Origin: Bacteroidota bacterium
GTDB taxonomy: Bacteria > Bacteroidota > Ignavibacteria > Ignavibacteriales > Melioribacteraceae
Length of the DNA stretch: 20,473 bases
NCBI GenBank assembly: GCA_023453125.1
Contig: JAEXUB010000029.1
Span: 1-20,473, forward strand
Direction of reading: 5' to 3'
The notes below the pieces were generated by a model, which worked only from the letters and a program-made list of their open reading frames with translations, did no database searches and was not told the DNA's origin. Below are positions 1 through 7,175 of the stretch, in pieces; position 1 is the first letter of the stretch, and every line of letters begins with the position of its first letter. Both the position numbers and the translations under genes were made by a program.

Positions 1-2116
1 ATTTCTGACCGCCGTCGTTTGAATAGAAACATCCGAATTCTGTTCCTACAAAAAGAAGATCCGGATTAACAAAATCCTGTTCAATTGAATGAACGGTTCC
101 GTTAGCGGGAAGATTGTTGGCTATTGACACCCAGGTTTTTCCTTTGTCAACGCTTTTTAATATATAAGGTTTAAAATCGTCTCTCAAAATATTATCAAAG
201 CTGGCAAATACAACGTTCTCGTCAAATTTCGAAGCGCAGATATCGCTCACGTATGTGTTGGCGGGAATGCCGGGGAATTCTGAAACTTTTCTCCAGGTTT
301 TTGCGTCTTCCGATACCTGAATCAAACCGTCGTCTGTTCCGACATATAATAAGTTTTCTTTAACCGGTGATTCTGTCATAGAGACAATTTCGCCGTAGAG
401 AGAAGTCGATCTGTCTTTGGTAACCGCATCCATACTCCCGAATTTCCCCATAACAGGCCAGGTGTTTCTGTCAATCTGGGCTGTAAGGTCTTCGCTAATA
501 ACATCCCAATGGTCTCCGCGGTCATCGCTGCGGAATACTTTATTGGCGGCGGTATAAATGCGCGATGCTTTATGAGGGCTAATGAACAATGGGGCATTCC
601 AGTTCCATTTATAGGTGAGTTCCCCCTTTCTCGGTTCAGGACGGATAGAAATGGCTTCGCCGCTCTGTTTATCGTAGCGCACCATTCCGCCGTACTGCGA
701 TTCTGCATAAACAATATTCGGGTTTTCAGGATCGATGGCAGACCAGAATCCGTCGCCGCCGTTTGTAACCAGCCAGTCGGTATTAATTGTACCGCTTGAT
801 CTTAAAGAGCGGGATGGTCCGCCAAGACTGTTATTATCCTGTGTGCCTCCGTAAACCCAATAGAACGGGAATGAATTATCTGTTGCAACGCGGTAGAACT
901 GTGTAACAGAGAGATTTCTCTTAAAGAACCAGTTTTTGCCGGCATCAAAAGTCTCGTATAGCCCGCCGTCTCCCCCTATCATAAAATGTTCTGTATCTGT
1001 AGGATCAACCCAGATTGCGTGATCGTCTACGTGTCTCTGGTTATTGCCAATTGCACTCCAGGTTCTTCCTGCGTCTGTAGTAACCTGCGAAACAGTTTCC
1101 ATAGAGTAAACTTTGTCAACGTTAACCGGGTCGCAGGTAATTTCGTTATAGTACTGTCCTGCTTCGGTATGAGTGCTCATTTTTTCCCACGTAGCGCCTC
1201 TGTTTGTAGAGCGGAAAAATCCCCCCTGTCCTTCGGCAGCTTCCATAATAATGTAGAGCACATCCGGATTAACCGGTGAGATGTCAATACCCATTCCGCC
1301 GATATCAACCGAAGGAAGTCCTCTCATAATTTTTTCCCAGGTTTCCCCTGCGTCGTATGATTTATAAACTGCAGATTCAGGGCCTCCGCCTACTTTGGTG
1401 TGGACGTGTCTGCGTCTCTGTTCGGATGTAGCATACATAACGTCGGGATTTCTCGGGTCGTAAACAATATTATTAACGCCGGTATTTTCGGAGATGTTAA
1501 GAGTCTTTTTCCAGGTCTTGCCCCCGTCAACAGATTTATATAAGCCGCGTTCTCCGCCGGGGCCCCATACAGAGCCTTCGGCAGCAACAAATACAATATT
1601 AGAATTGCGCGGATCAATTACTATTTTACCAATCTGGCGGGAATCTTTGAGCCCCATATGCTGAAAGCTTTTGCCCCCGTCAATAGATTTATAAACACCG
1701 TCTCCGTACCCAAGAGCGCGCTGATGATTGTTTTCACCTGTGCCAACCCATAAAACGTGATGATTATTCGGATCGAGTGCGAGGCATCCGATAGAATAAG
1801 AACCGTAATTATCAAATACCGGTTCGAAAGTATTGCCTGCGTTTTCGGTTTTCCATACGTGACCGCTTGCTACGGCTACGTAATACTCGCTGTGGTTTTT
1901 GGGATTTACCGCCAGATCGGCTATACGTCCTGACATAAGTGCCGGGCCGATGCTTCTCCAGCGGAGGCTTCCGAACTGATTCGGTTCGGATACTTCTTTA
2001 CCCTGAGGAGCGGCTGTGTTTTCTGCAGCTGCCTGCCGGTTGCCTCTCCTTTGTCCCAACAATACGAGCGGTATCAATAATATTATCAGGATTTTAAATA
2101 GTGAAATACGTCTCAT
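1..2116 (-). CDS. Secreted Asp-box (BNR) beta-propeller protein, Sortilin/VPS10-like, partial (C-terminus outside window)
   Basis: An uninterrupted minus-strand frame runs from ATG at 2116 off the left edge, giving about 705 residues. An AAGGAGC ribosome site lies at 2122-2128. The N-terminus (MRRISLFKILIILLIPLVLL) is a Sec signal peptide followed by a Gln/Ala-rich linker. From about residue 50 the chain carries repeated Asp-box motifs, each the turn of a propeller blade: KSIDGGKSF (~143), KSVDGGKTW (~194), KSYDAGETW (~251), RSTNRGATW (~302), ETFDAGKNW (~388), KSVDKGKTW (~653) and SNDGGQK at the edge. Spaced between them are D(P/R)xNPDxxY strands. This is the pattern of WD40/YVTN/BNR or Sortilin-N-like proteins, which are common in Bacteroidota and usually about 1,000 residues long, so roughly a third is probably missing. 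The enzymatic or binding role is unknown; Asp-boxes are structural and do not prove sialidase activity. It is transcribed away from the HAD gene. Confidence 0.85.
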   Translation of the reverse strand, partial: MRRISLFKILIILLIPLVLLGQRRGNRQAAAENTAAPQGKEVSEPNQFGSLRWRSIGPALMSGRIADLAVNPKNHSEYYVAVASGHVWKTENAGNTFEPVFDNYGSYSIGCLALDPNNHHVLWVGTGENNHQRALGYGDGVYKSIDGGKSFQHMGLKDSRQIGKIVIDPRNSNIVFVAAEGSVWGPGGERGLYKSVDGGKTWKKTLNISENTGVNNIVYDPRNPDVMYATSEQRRRHVHTKVGGGPESAVYKSYDAGETWEKIMRGLPSVDIGGMGIDISPVNPDVLYIIMEAAEGQGGFFRSTNRGATWEKMSTHTEAGQYYNEITCDPVNVDKVYSMETVSQVTTDAGRTWSAIGNNQRHVDDHAIWVDPTDTEHFMIGGDGGLYETFDAGKNWFFKRNLSVTQFYRVATDNSFPFYWVYGGTQDNNSLGGPSRSLRSSGTINTDWLVTNGGDGFWSAIDPENPNIVYAESQYGGMVRYDKQSGEAISIRPEPRKGELTYKWNWNAPLFISPHKASRIYTAANKVFRSDDRGDHWDVISEDLTAQIDRNTWPVMGKFGSMDAVTKDRSTSLYGEIVSMTESPVKENLLYVGTDDGLIQVSEDAKTWRKVSEFPGIPANTYVSDICASKFDENVVFASFDNILRDDFKPYILKSVDKGKTWVSIANNLPANGTVHSIEQDFVNPDLLFVGTEFGCFYSNDGGQK

Positions 2117-2382
2117 CTTTGCTCCTTTTTAATTTGAGTTCTGATTTGATGAATTGGAGATTTGTTCTTATATATTAACCATTTGATTAGTTGTAATAAC
2201 CATCAAAAATAGGCAAGTTTTACAAAAAAAAGCAATTCCGCCCCCTATTTAACTTAATTATTTTACTTTAAGTATTAAGGATTTTTTTATTTAAATTAAA
2301 ATTATGAATAGCAGGCATTTGAATGACTTAATGGTAAGTTTGCACATAATGCTTTTTTAGTGATAAATACTTAAAGGGGTAA
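2117..2382. promoter_or_regulatory. Divergent intergenic region with candidate promoters for both flanking genes
   Basis: This 266-bp AT-rich gap separates divergently transcribed genes, so it should hold both promoters. Boxes matching the Bacteroidota -7 consensus TAnnTTTG are present on each strand: TAAGTTTG at 2335-2342 (plus, towards the HAD gene) and TATTTTTG at 2211-2204 (minus, towards the propeller gene). A TTTG lies upstream of each (2318-2321 plus; 2226-2223 minus), but the spacers of 13 and 11 bp are shorter than the usual 17-23, so the assignments are weak. No RNA gene or convincing ORF was seen here. Confidence 0.35.
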
Positions 2383-3018
2383 ATGATTAAATATATTTTT
2401 TTTGATAATGACGGTGTGCTTGTTGATACCGAAAAACATTTCTTTGAGGCTACCCGGATTATCCTGAATAAAAACGGAATGGAGTTTACGCGTGAAGAAT
2501 TTATAAATCTGACTTTAATCGGCAACGAAGGAGGCTGGCGTATTGCCCGCGATAACGGAATTTCCGAAGAAAAAATAGAAGAAATGCGGGCAGAAAGAAA
2601 TTTACTATATGCCTCTTTGCTTGAAAGGGAGAAGCTTGTTATTGAAGGAGTTGAAGAAACCCTTTGTTCGCTTGCCGGAAAATTCAAAATGGCTATTGTA
2701 ACAAGCTCTAAAAAACATCATTTCGACCTTATCCATAAAAACAGCGGACTTTTAAAATATTTTGATTTTATTCTAACACGTGAGGATTATTCAAAGAGCA
2801 AGCCTCACCCGGAACCGTACCTTTCCGCATTGGAAAAATCGGGATGCGCAAAAGAAGAATGCATTGTTGTTGAAGATTCCCTTAGAGGATTAATTTCCGC
2901 GGAGGAAGCGGGAATTAAATGCGCTGTTATTCCGGGGGCGCTTACTGAGGGGTGCGACTTCGGCAAGGCGTGGAAAGTTTTAAATTCAGTTAAAGAACTG
3001 CCGGCTGTTTTGAGTTGA
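2383..3018 (+). CDS. HAD-superfamily hydrolase, beta-phosphoglucomutase/phosphoglycolate phosphatase-like
   Basis: A 211-residue cytoplasmic protein with all four HAD motifs. Motif I is FFDNDGVLVD, with nucleophile Asp8 and general acid Asp10. Motif II is the Thr/Ser in IVTSS (~107-108). Motif III is Lys140 in SKPHPEPY. Motif IV is Glu164-Asp165 in VVEDSLRG, which binds Mg2+. Residues ~15-85 form the helical C1 cap. This places it with the sugar-phosphate or phosphoglycolate phosphatases and beta-phosphoglucomutases; the exact substrate cannot be read from the sequence. The start is supported by AAAGGGG at 2373-2379, four bases before the ATG. It is the first gene of a plus-strand cluster and is followed after 46 bp by the CBM9-like gene, which may hint at carbohydrate chemistry. 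Confidence 0.9.
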   Translation: MIKYIFFDNDGVLVDTEKHFFEATRIILNKNGMEFTREEFINLTLIGNEGGWRIARDNGISEEKIEEMRAERNLLYASLLEREKLVIEGVEETLCSLAGKFKMAIVTSSKKHHFDLIHKNSGLLKYFDFILTREDYSKSKPHPEPYLSALEKSGCAKEECIVVEDSLRGLISAEEAGIKCAVIPGALTEGCDFGKAWKVLNSVKELPAVLS

Positions 3019-3064
3019 TGCTCATTAAATTCAGCAAACCATTTGAACTGCAGGAACGATAAAT

Positions 3065-3745
3065 ATGATTACTTATATTGCCCGATATTCTGATAAAATT
3101 AAGGAGGGAATAAGGGGACTTTATCCGGAATTGCGGAATAATGCCGCAAAAGAGGAATTGCTCTTTGTACGCCCCGAAAGCAGTCCTGTTATACCAAAGG
3201 TTTCAGTGCGCCTTCTTTACTGCGAGGATGGTATTGCGGGGCTCTTTGAGGTTGAAGACCATTATATGGTGTGCAATACTGATGACCCGATGGGGCCGGT
3301 TTGGCAGGACAGCTGTGTTGAGTTTTTCTTTAAACCCTCGGGATTAAAGGGGTATTTCAATTTTGAATTTAATTGCATCGGGATCGTGTACGCAAGTTAT
3401 GTCGTAAATCCGGAAAGAACGCCCGACGGTTTTAAGGAGTTTAAAAAATTTTCGGCATCAGACTGCGGATTAATATTAACCGATTCTTCCATCAGAGATA
3501 AATTTGATGGAGAGATTGAAGGGCCGGCAGAATGGTCCCTTGCTTTTTATATTCCATTTAATTTGCTCGCGAATTATTCTGAAAAGGAAATTGAAATAAG
3601 ACAGGGATGGCGGTGCAATTTCTATAAATGCGCCGATGCTTCTTCGCATCCTCATTGGCTTAGCTGGGCTCCCGTTGAAGAACTGAATTTTCATGCTCCT
3701 CAAAGTTTTGGTAAATTAGAATTCAAGAATAAGGAAGGCATTTAA
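3065..3745 (+). CDS. CBM9-like (DOMON-type) carbohydrate-binding domain protein, no signal peptide
   Basis: A 226-residue protein that is essentially one beta-sandwich domain related to carbohydrate-binding family 9. Typical marks are VWQDSCVEFFF (79-89), the strand FNFEFN (98-103) then an aromatic-rich GIVYASY, WRCNFYKCAD (182-191), HWLSWAP (197-203) and the closing strand NFHAPQSFGKLEF (208-220). Trp80, Trp197 and Trp201 could stack on a ligand. No Sec or lipoprotein signal is visible, so it is probably cytoplasmic, which is unusual for a CBM. Stand-alone family-9-like proteins of this size are known in Bacteroidota without a firm function. Its TAA (3743-3745) directly abuts the ATG of the serine dehydratase gene, and an AAGGAAGG within its last codons (3731-3738) serves that gene. 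The two are therefore translated together. Confidence 0.75.
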   Translation: MITYIARYSDKIKEGIRGLYPELRNNAAKEELLFVRPESSPVIPKVSVRLLYCEDGIAGLFEVEDHYMVCNTDDPMGPVWQDSCVEFFFKPSGLKGYFNFEFNCIGIVYASYVVNPERTPDGFKEFKKFSASDCGLILTDSSIRDKFDGEIEGPAEWSLAFYIPFNLLANYSEKEIEIRQGWRCNFYKCADASSHPHWLSWAPVEELNFHAPQSFGKLEFKNKEGI

Positions 3746-4999
3746 ATGCAGTCTATAAGAGAATTGTACAGGATAGGCACTGGTCCATCAAGCAGCCATA
3801 CAATGGCTCCCCGCAGCGCCGCACAAACTTTTCTGGAACGCAATCCGGGAGCGGCAAAATATAAAATTACATTATACGGAAGCCTTGCAGCAACAGGAAA
3901 GGGGCACCTTACCGATATGGCAATTCACAATGTCTTTGAAGGACACGAACATGAAATAGTATGGGAGCCCGAAAAAAGCCTTCCAATGCATCCAAACGGA
4001 ATGCGTTTTTTGGCATTGAATGCCGCCGGGGATAAGATTAATTCCTGGAAAGTTTACAGTATAGGAGGAGGAGCGCTTCTTGAAGAGGGTTCCGAAGCTG
4101 CTCCGCCTGCAAGCGTATATCAGCATCATAAGATGAATGAAATTCTGGAATATTGCGAGAAGACCGGAAAATCTTTCTGGGAATATGTTGAAGATACGGA
4201 AGGAAAGGAGATTTGGGATTTCCTCAGGGAAATATGGTTTGCCATGCATCACTCTATTGAAAGAGGGCTCGAAGCCGAAGGAGTTATTCCGGGGGGGCTT
4301 GGCTTAAGAAGACAGGCCTGGGCATACCAGCGAAAAGCATATAATGCCGCGGCCCATTTAAAAAGACAGGGACTGATAGCCGCCTATGCTCTGGCAGTTT
4401 CGGAAGAGAATGCAACCGGGGGAGTAATTGTAACGGCGCCAACCTGCGGTTCCTGCGGTGTTCTGCCCGCTGTGCTTCTATATGCTATGAATAATATGAA
4501 CTGCAGCCAGGCTCCTATTTTAAGGGCGCTTGCAACTGCAGGCTTAATTGGAAACCTGATAAAATTCAATGCTTCAATCTCAGGCGCCGAAGTAGGATGC
4601 CAGGGGGAGGTGGGAGCCGCCTGTTCAATGGCTTCTGCCGCCGCCACCCAGCTCCTCGGAGGTACAATAAGACAAATTGAATATGCCGCCGAAATGGGGC
4701 TTGAACACAACCTGGGACTTACATGCGATCCGGTTGAAGGACTAGTTCAGATTCCCTGCATTGAAAGAAATGTTTTTGCCGCTACACAGGCGCTTAATTC
4801 TGCCGATTATGCACTTCTTTCGGACGGCTCACATAGAATATCATTTGATGAAGTTGTGACCGTTATGAAACAGACAGGAATCGATCTTCCTTCTCGCTAC
4901 AGAGAAACATCGGGGGGAGGACTTGCAAGGGCATACAGGAAAAGGCAGAAATTAAATAACCGAGAGGAGCAGAGTGGATCAAAACCTGATTCTTTATAA
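3746..4999 (+). CDS. sdaA: L-serine ammonia-lyase (L-serine dehydratase), iron-sulfur, single-chain
   Basis: It converts L-serine to pyruvate and ammonia in the cytoplasm using an oxygen-sensitive [4Fe-4S] cluster. The 417-residue chain begins with the family signature GTGPSSSHT (11-19). The catalytic alpha-chain part carries TAPTCGSCG (Cys234, Cys237), GCQGEVG (Cys285), LTCDPVEG (Cys327) and IPCIERN (Cys338). The spacing 285/327/338 reproduces that of the three cluster ligands known for the Legionella enzyme (42 and 11 residues). Both halves are fused, as in the E. coli SdaA/SdaB type, whose members are ~450 residues. The conserved end ETSGGGLA is followed by a polar tail with no cysteine, whereas the fused-type enzymes I know end in a conserved Cys. 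The start codon touches the upstream stop, and the last 26 bp overlap the next gene. Function is confident; regulation is not visible. Confidence 0.92.
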   Translation: MQSIRELYRIGTGPSSSHTMAPRSAAQTFLERNPGAAKYKITLYGSLAATGKGHLTDMAIHNVFEGHEHEIVWEPEKSLPMHPNGMRFLALNAAGDKINSWKVYSIGGGALLEEGSEAAPPASVYQHHKMNEILEYCEKTGKSFWEYVEDTEGKEIWDFLREIWFAMHHSIERGLEAEGVIPGGLGLRRQAWAYQRKAYNAAAHLKRQGLIAAYALAVSEENATGGVIVTAPTCGSCGVLPAVLLYAMNNMNCSQAPILRALATAGLIGNLIKFNASISGAEVGCQGEVGAACSMASAAATQLLGGTIRQIEYAAEMGLEHNLGLTCDPVEGLVQIPCIERNVFAATQALNSADYALLSDGSHRISFDEVVTVMKQTGIDLPSRYRETSGGGLARAYRKRQKLNNREEQSGSKPDSL

Positions 5000-5315
5000 T
5001 GATCCGTTTGTTACTCTGCGAAGTGATATTTTAATTATAAAAAATTACTATTTCCCTTTCGGAAAATGCAAAACAATTAATATTTCAGATATTGAATCGG
5101 TATCAATTGAACCTTTAACTCTATTAACGGGAAAATATAGAATCTGGGGCTCGGGCAATTTGAAAATGTGGTTTCCGATGGATGGGGGAAGAATGAAGCG
5201 GGACAGGGTTTTTATTTTTCAATTAAGAATGCAAAAAATCTTTCCTGCAGTTACTGTAAAGGATTCGGGTGAATTTGAATTACAGCTCAGAAAAGCTAAA
5301 ATCGCTTTGAAATAA
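4974..5315 (+). CDS. Small PH-like conserved protein of unknown function
   Basis: A 113-residue soluble protein starting at GTG 4974, inside the 3' end of the serine dehydratase gene (26-bp overlap, different frame). GAGAGGAG at 4962-4969 is well placed for that start. The sequence alternates short beta strands: a basic/aromatic block KNYYFPFG (~23-30), an I-xx-IESV strand (~39-44), KYRIWGSGNLKMWFP (~54-68), then a basic turn and a final amphipathic helix (ELQLRKAKIAL). The RIWG-to-WFP block resembles a family of short uncharacterised bacterial proteins thought to have a PH-like fold. I recognise this by pattern only. There is no signal peptide, membrane segment or catalytic motif. The overlap implies translational coupling to sdaA, which may hint at a shared role. 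Confidence 0.7.
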   Translation: MDQNLILYNDPFVTLRSDILIIKNYYFPFGKCKTINISDIESVSIEPLTLLTGKYRIWGSGNLKMWFPMDGGRMKRDRVFIFQLRMQKIFPAVTVKDSGEFELQLRKAKIALK

Positions 5316-5411
5316 TAATTAAAGTCTTATTTTAAATGCCGATAATATATCTGATGAATTCAGCTTTAGTTTTCACCGGCTATGCACTAAGCAGAAAGGG
5401 AAAAGCAATAG

Positions 5412-7157
5412 ATGAACATCTTTAGCGAAATATTATTCGGCACTTCTATAATTATCCTTGTATGCGCTGTTATTGCTTTTAAGAGAAAGGATGCTGCAGG
5501 GGCTCCCTACTTTGTGCTCCTAATGATAGCCGCCTTCTTTTACTCGGCCGGATACGCGTTCCAGTTAAGCTCGGATAATCTTAAGGAGATTTCATTCTGG
5601 ATAAAGGTGCAGTACATTGGAATTCCATTCATTCCTCCATTCTGGCTCCTGTTTGCCGTCCACTTTGTGGGATTCGGAAAATGGGCTACCTTCAGACGCA
5701 AGGCGGCCTTATTCGTTATTCCGTTTATTACTTTTATACTCGTCGCCTTTCACGAACATAATTCTCTATACTATACTTCACTCAGCATTGTAACGGAGCT
5801 TAATACCGGGACTGTGCATATTGAAACGGGAACCTGGTATTGGGTTTCGCAGATTTATTCCAATGTTCTTGTATTAAGCGGGGCACTATTCTTTCTTGCA
5901 ATGTATTACCGCGCTCCGGCGCCATATAAAAAGCAGGCAATTGCATCAATAATTGCATCATTCGTTCCCTGGGCCGCATATATTCTTTACTTGTTAAGCT
6001 TTATTCCCAACTCGTTCGATATGACTCCCTTCGCCCTTTCAATTTCGGGAGTGATTTTTCTGTATGCGCTTACCAGATTTAATTTTCTAAGGCTCATTCC
6101 CATTGCGAGGGAAAAGACTTTTGAAAATATGATGGGACTGGTAATAGTGACCGACATAATGGACAGGATTCTGGATTATAACAGGAGTGCCGGCAACAGT
6201 CTCTCTGTTTTGAATGAAAAATCAATAGGGAAGAGCATTGATGAGATATTCAATGCAGATTCCGATCTTGCTACTCTGGTAAAAAACCTCGACGCAAATA
6301 ATTCTGCAATTAGGCAGAATATTAGAATAGGGGAGAGGATTTTTGCAGGAGGCCTATCGATTATTACAGGGGATAAGAATGAGCCAGCCGGTAAACTCAT
6401 AATAATGAATGATATTACTGATAGGATTGAAGCTCTTGATAAGCTCGAAAAATATTCCGAGGAATTGAAAGGGGTTATTGCGGATAAGGATAAATTCTTT
6501 TCTATTATTGCACACGATTTAAGGGGCCCTTTTCAGGGGACTCTGGGGCTGTCGGGAATTCTTGCAACAGAGAGCGAAGATCTTACCAAAGAGGAAATTA
6601 AGGAGATTGCTTCAAATCTAAACAGCGCACTTATAAATCAGTATAATTTCCTCGAAGAACTTCTGCAGTGGGCCGGGCTGAATACAAACCGTATTGTACC
6701 TCATAAAACAGAAATCAATCCTGTTTCAGATATCCGCTCCGTTGCAGAGGTCCTTAAAGCCAATGCTTTGGCCAAAAATATTTCCGTCAAACTGCCGGAA
6801 CCGGAAGAAATTATTATTCAGGCCGACAGAGATATGTTCCGCCTTGTAGTGAGGAATCTCCTTTCCAACGCAGTTAAATTTACCCGCCCCGAAGGAGTTG
6901 TTACCGTTTCTCTTGTTGAGAACAATGGTTATATTGTGATTGCCGTAAAAGATACAGGTGTTGGTATAAGTACGGATAATATTAAGAAGCTTTTTTACAC
7001 CCATACAAGTTTTACTACAAGGGGTACTGATAATGAGAAGGGAACCGGGCTCGGACTTATATTATGCAGAGAGATAATTGAAAAGCACAGCGGGAAAATA
7101 TGGGTGGAAAGCGAATTGGGGAAAGGAAGTACTTTTGTTTTTACATTGCCAAAATAA
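5412..7157 (+). CDS. Membrane sensor histidine kinase (7TM - PAS - HisKA - HATPase)
   Basis: A 581-residue sensor kinase. Residues ~3-223 contain seven hydrophobic segments (about 3-23, 31-52, 62-88, 98-117, 144-166, 175-198, 204-223), the layout of the histidine-kinase N-terminal 7TM sensor domain. A PAS-like domain follows (~235-340, ending NDITDRIE). The phosphoacceptor is His368 in IIAHDLRGPF. The ATP-binding domain shows the N-box NLLSNAVKF (Asn482, Asn486), G1 DTGVGIS (Asp514) and G2 GTGLGL (544-549), with an F-box-like FTTRGT between. All catalytic motifs are intact. There is no receiver domain and no adjacent response regulator. The gene starts 96 bp after the PH-like gene, with AAAGGG (5395-5400) upstream. 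The second kinase begins 18 bp after its stop, so the two are probably co-transcribed. The signal is unknown. Confidence 0.9.
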   Translation: MNIFSEILFGTSIIILVCAVIAFKRKDAAGAPYFVLLMIAAFFYSAGYAFQLSSDNLKEISFWIKVQYIGIPFIPPFWLLFAVHFVGFGKWATFRRKAALFVIPFITFILVAFHEHNSLYYTSLSIVTELNTGTVHIETGTWYWVSQIYSNVLVLSGALFFLAMYYRAPAPYKKQAIASIIASFVPWAAYILYLLSFIPNSFDMTPFALSISGVIFLYALTRFNFLRLIPIAREKTFENMMGLVIVTDIMDRILDYNRSAGNSLSVLNEKSIGKSIDEIFNADSDLATLVKNLDANNSAIRQNIRIGERIFAGGLSIITGDKNEPAGKLIIMNDITDRIEALDKLEKYSEELKGVIADKDKFFSIIAHDLRGPFQGTLGLSGILATESEDLTKEEIKEIASNLNSALINQYNFLEELLQWAGLNTNRIVPHKTEINPVSDIRSVAEVLKANALAKNISVKLPEPEEIIIQADRDMFRLVVRNLLSNAVKFTRPEGVVTVSLVENNGYIVIAVKDTGVGISTDNIKKLFYTHTSFTTRGTDNEKGTGLGLILCREIIEKHSGKIWVESELGKGSTFVFTLPK

Positions 7158-7175
7158 TTCAATATATACGGTCCA

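Noticed and set aside
509..1279. Plus-strand ORFs at 509-799 and 986-1279
   Set aside because: They lie opposite the continuous propeller frame, have no ribosome site and encode no recognisable domain.
2252..2289. Inverted repeat CTTAAT/ATTAAG followed by a T-run, resembling a terminator
   Set aside because: The stem is AT-only with a long loop, and no plus-strand gene lies upstream to be terminated. It fits the general AT-richness of the promoter region.
3872..4252. 126-residue minus-strand ORF inside sdaA
   Set aside because: Antisense shadow of a well-conserved enzyme gene, with no start context or domain.
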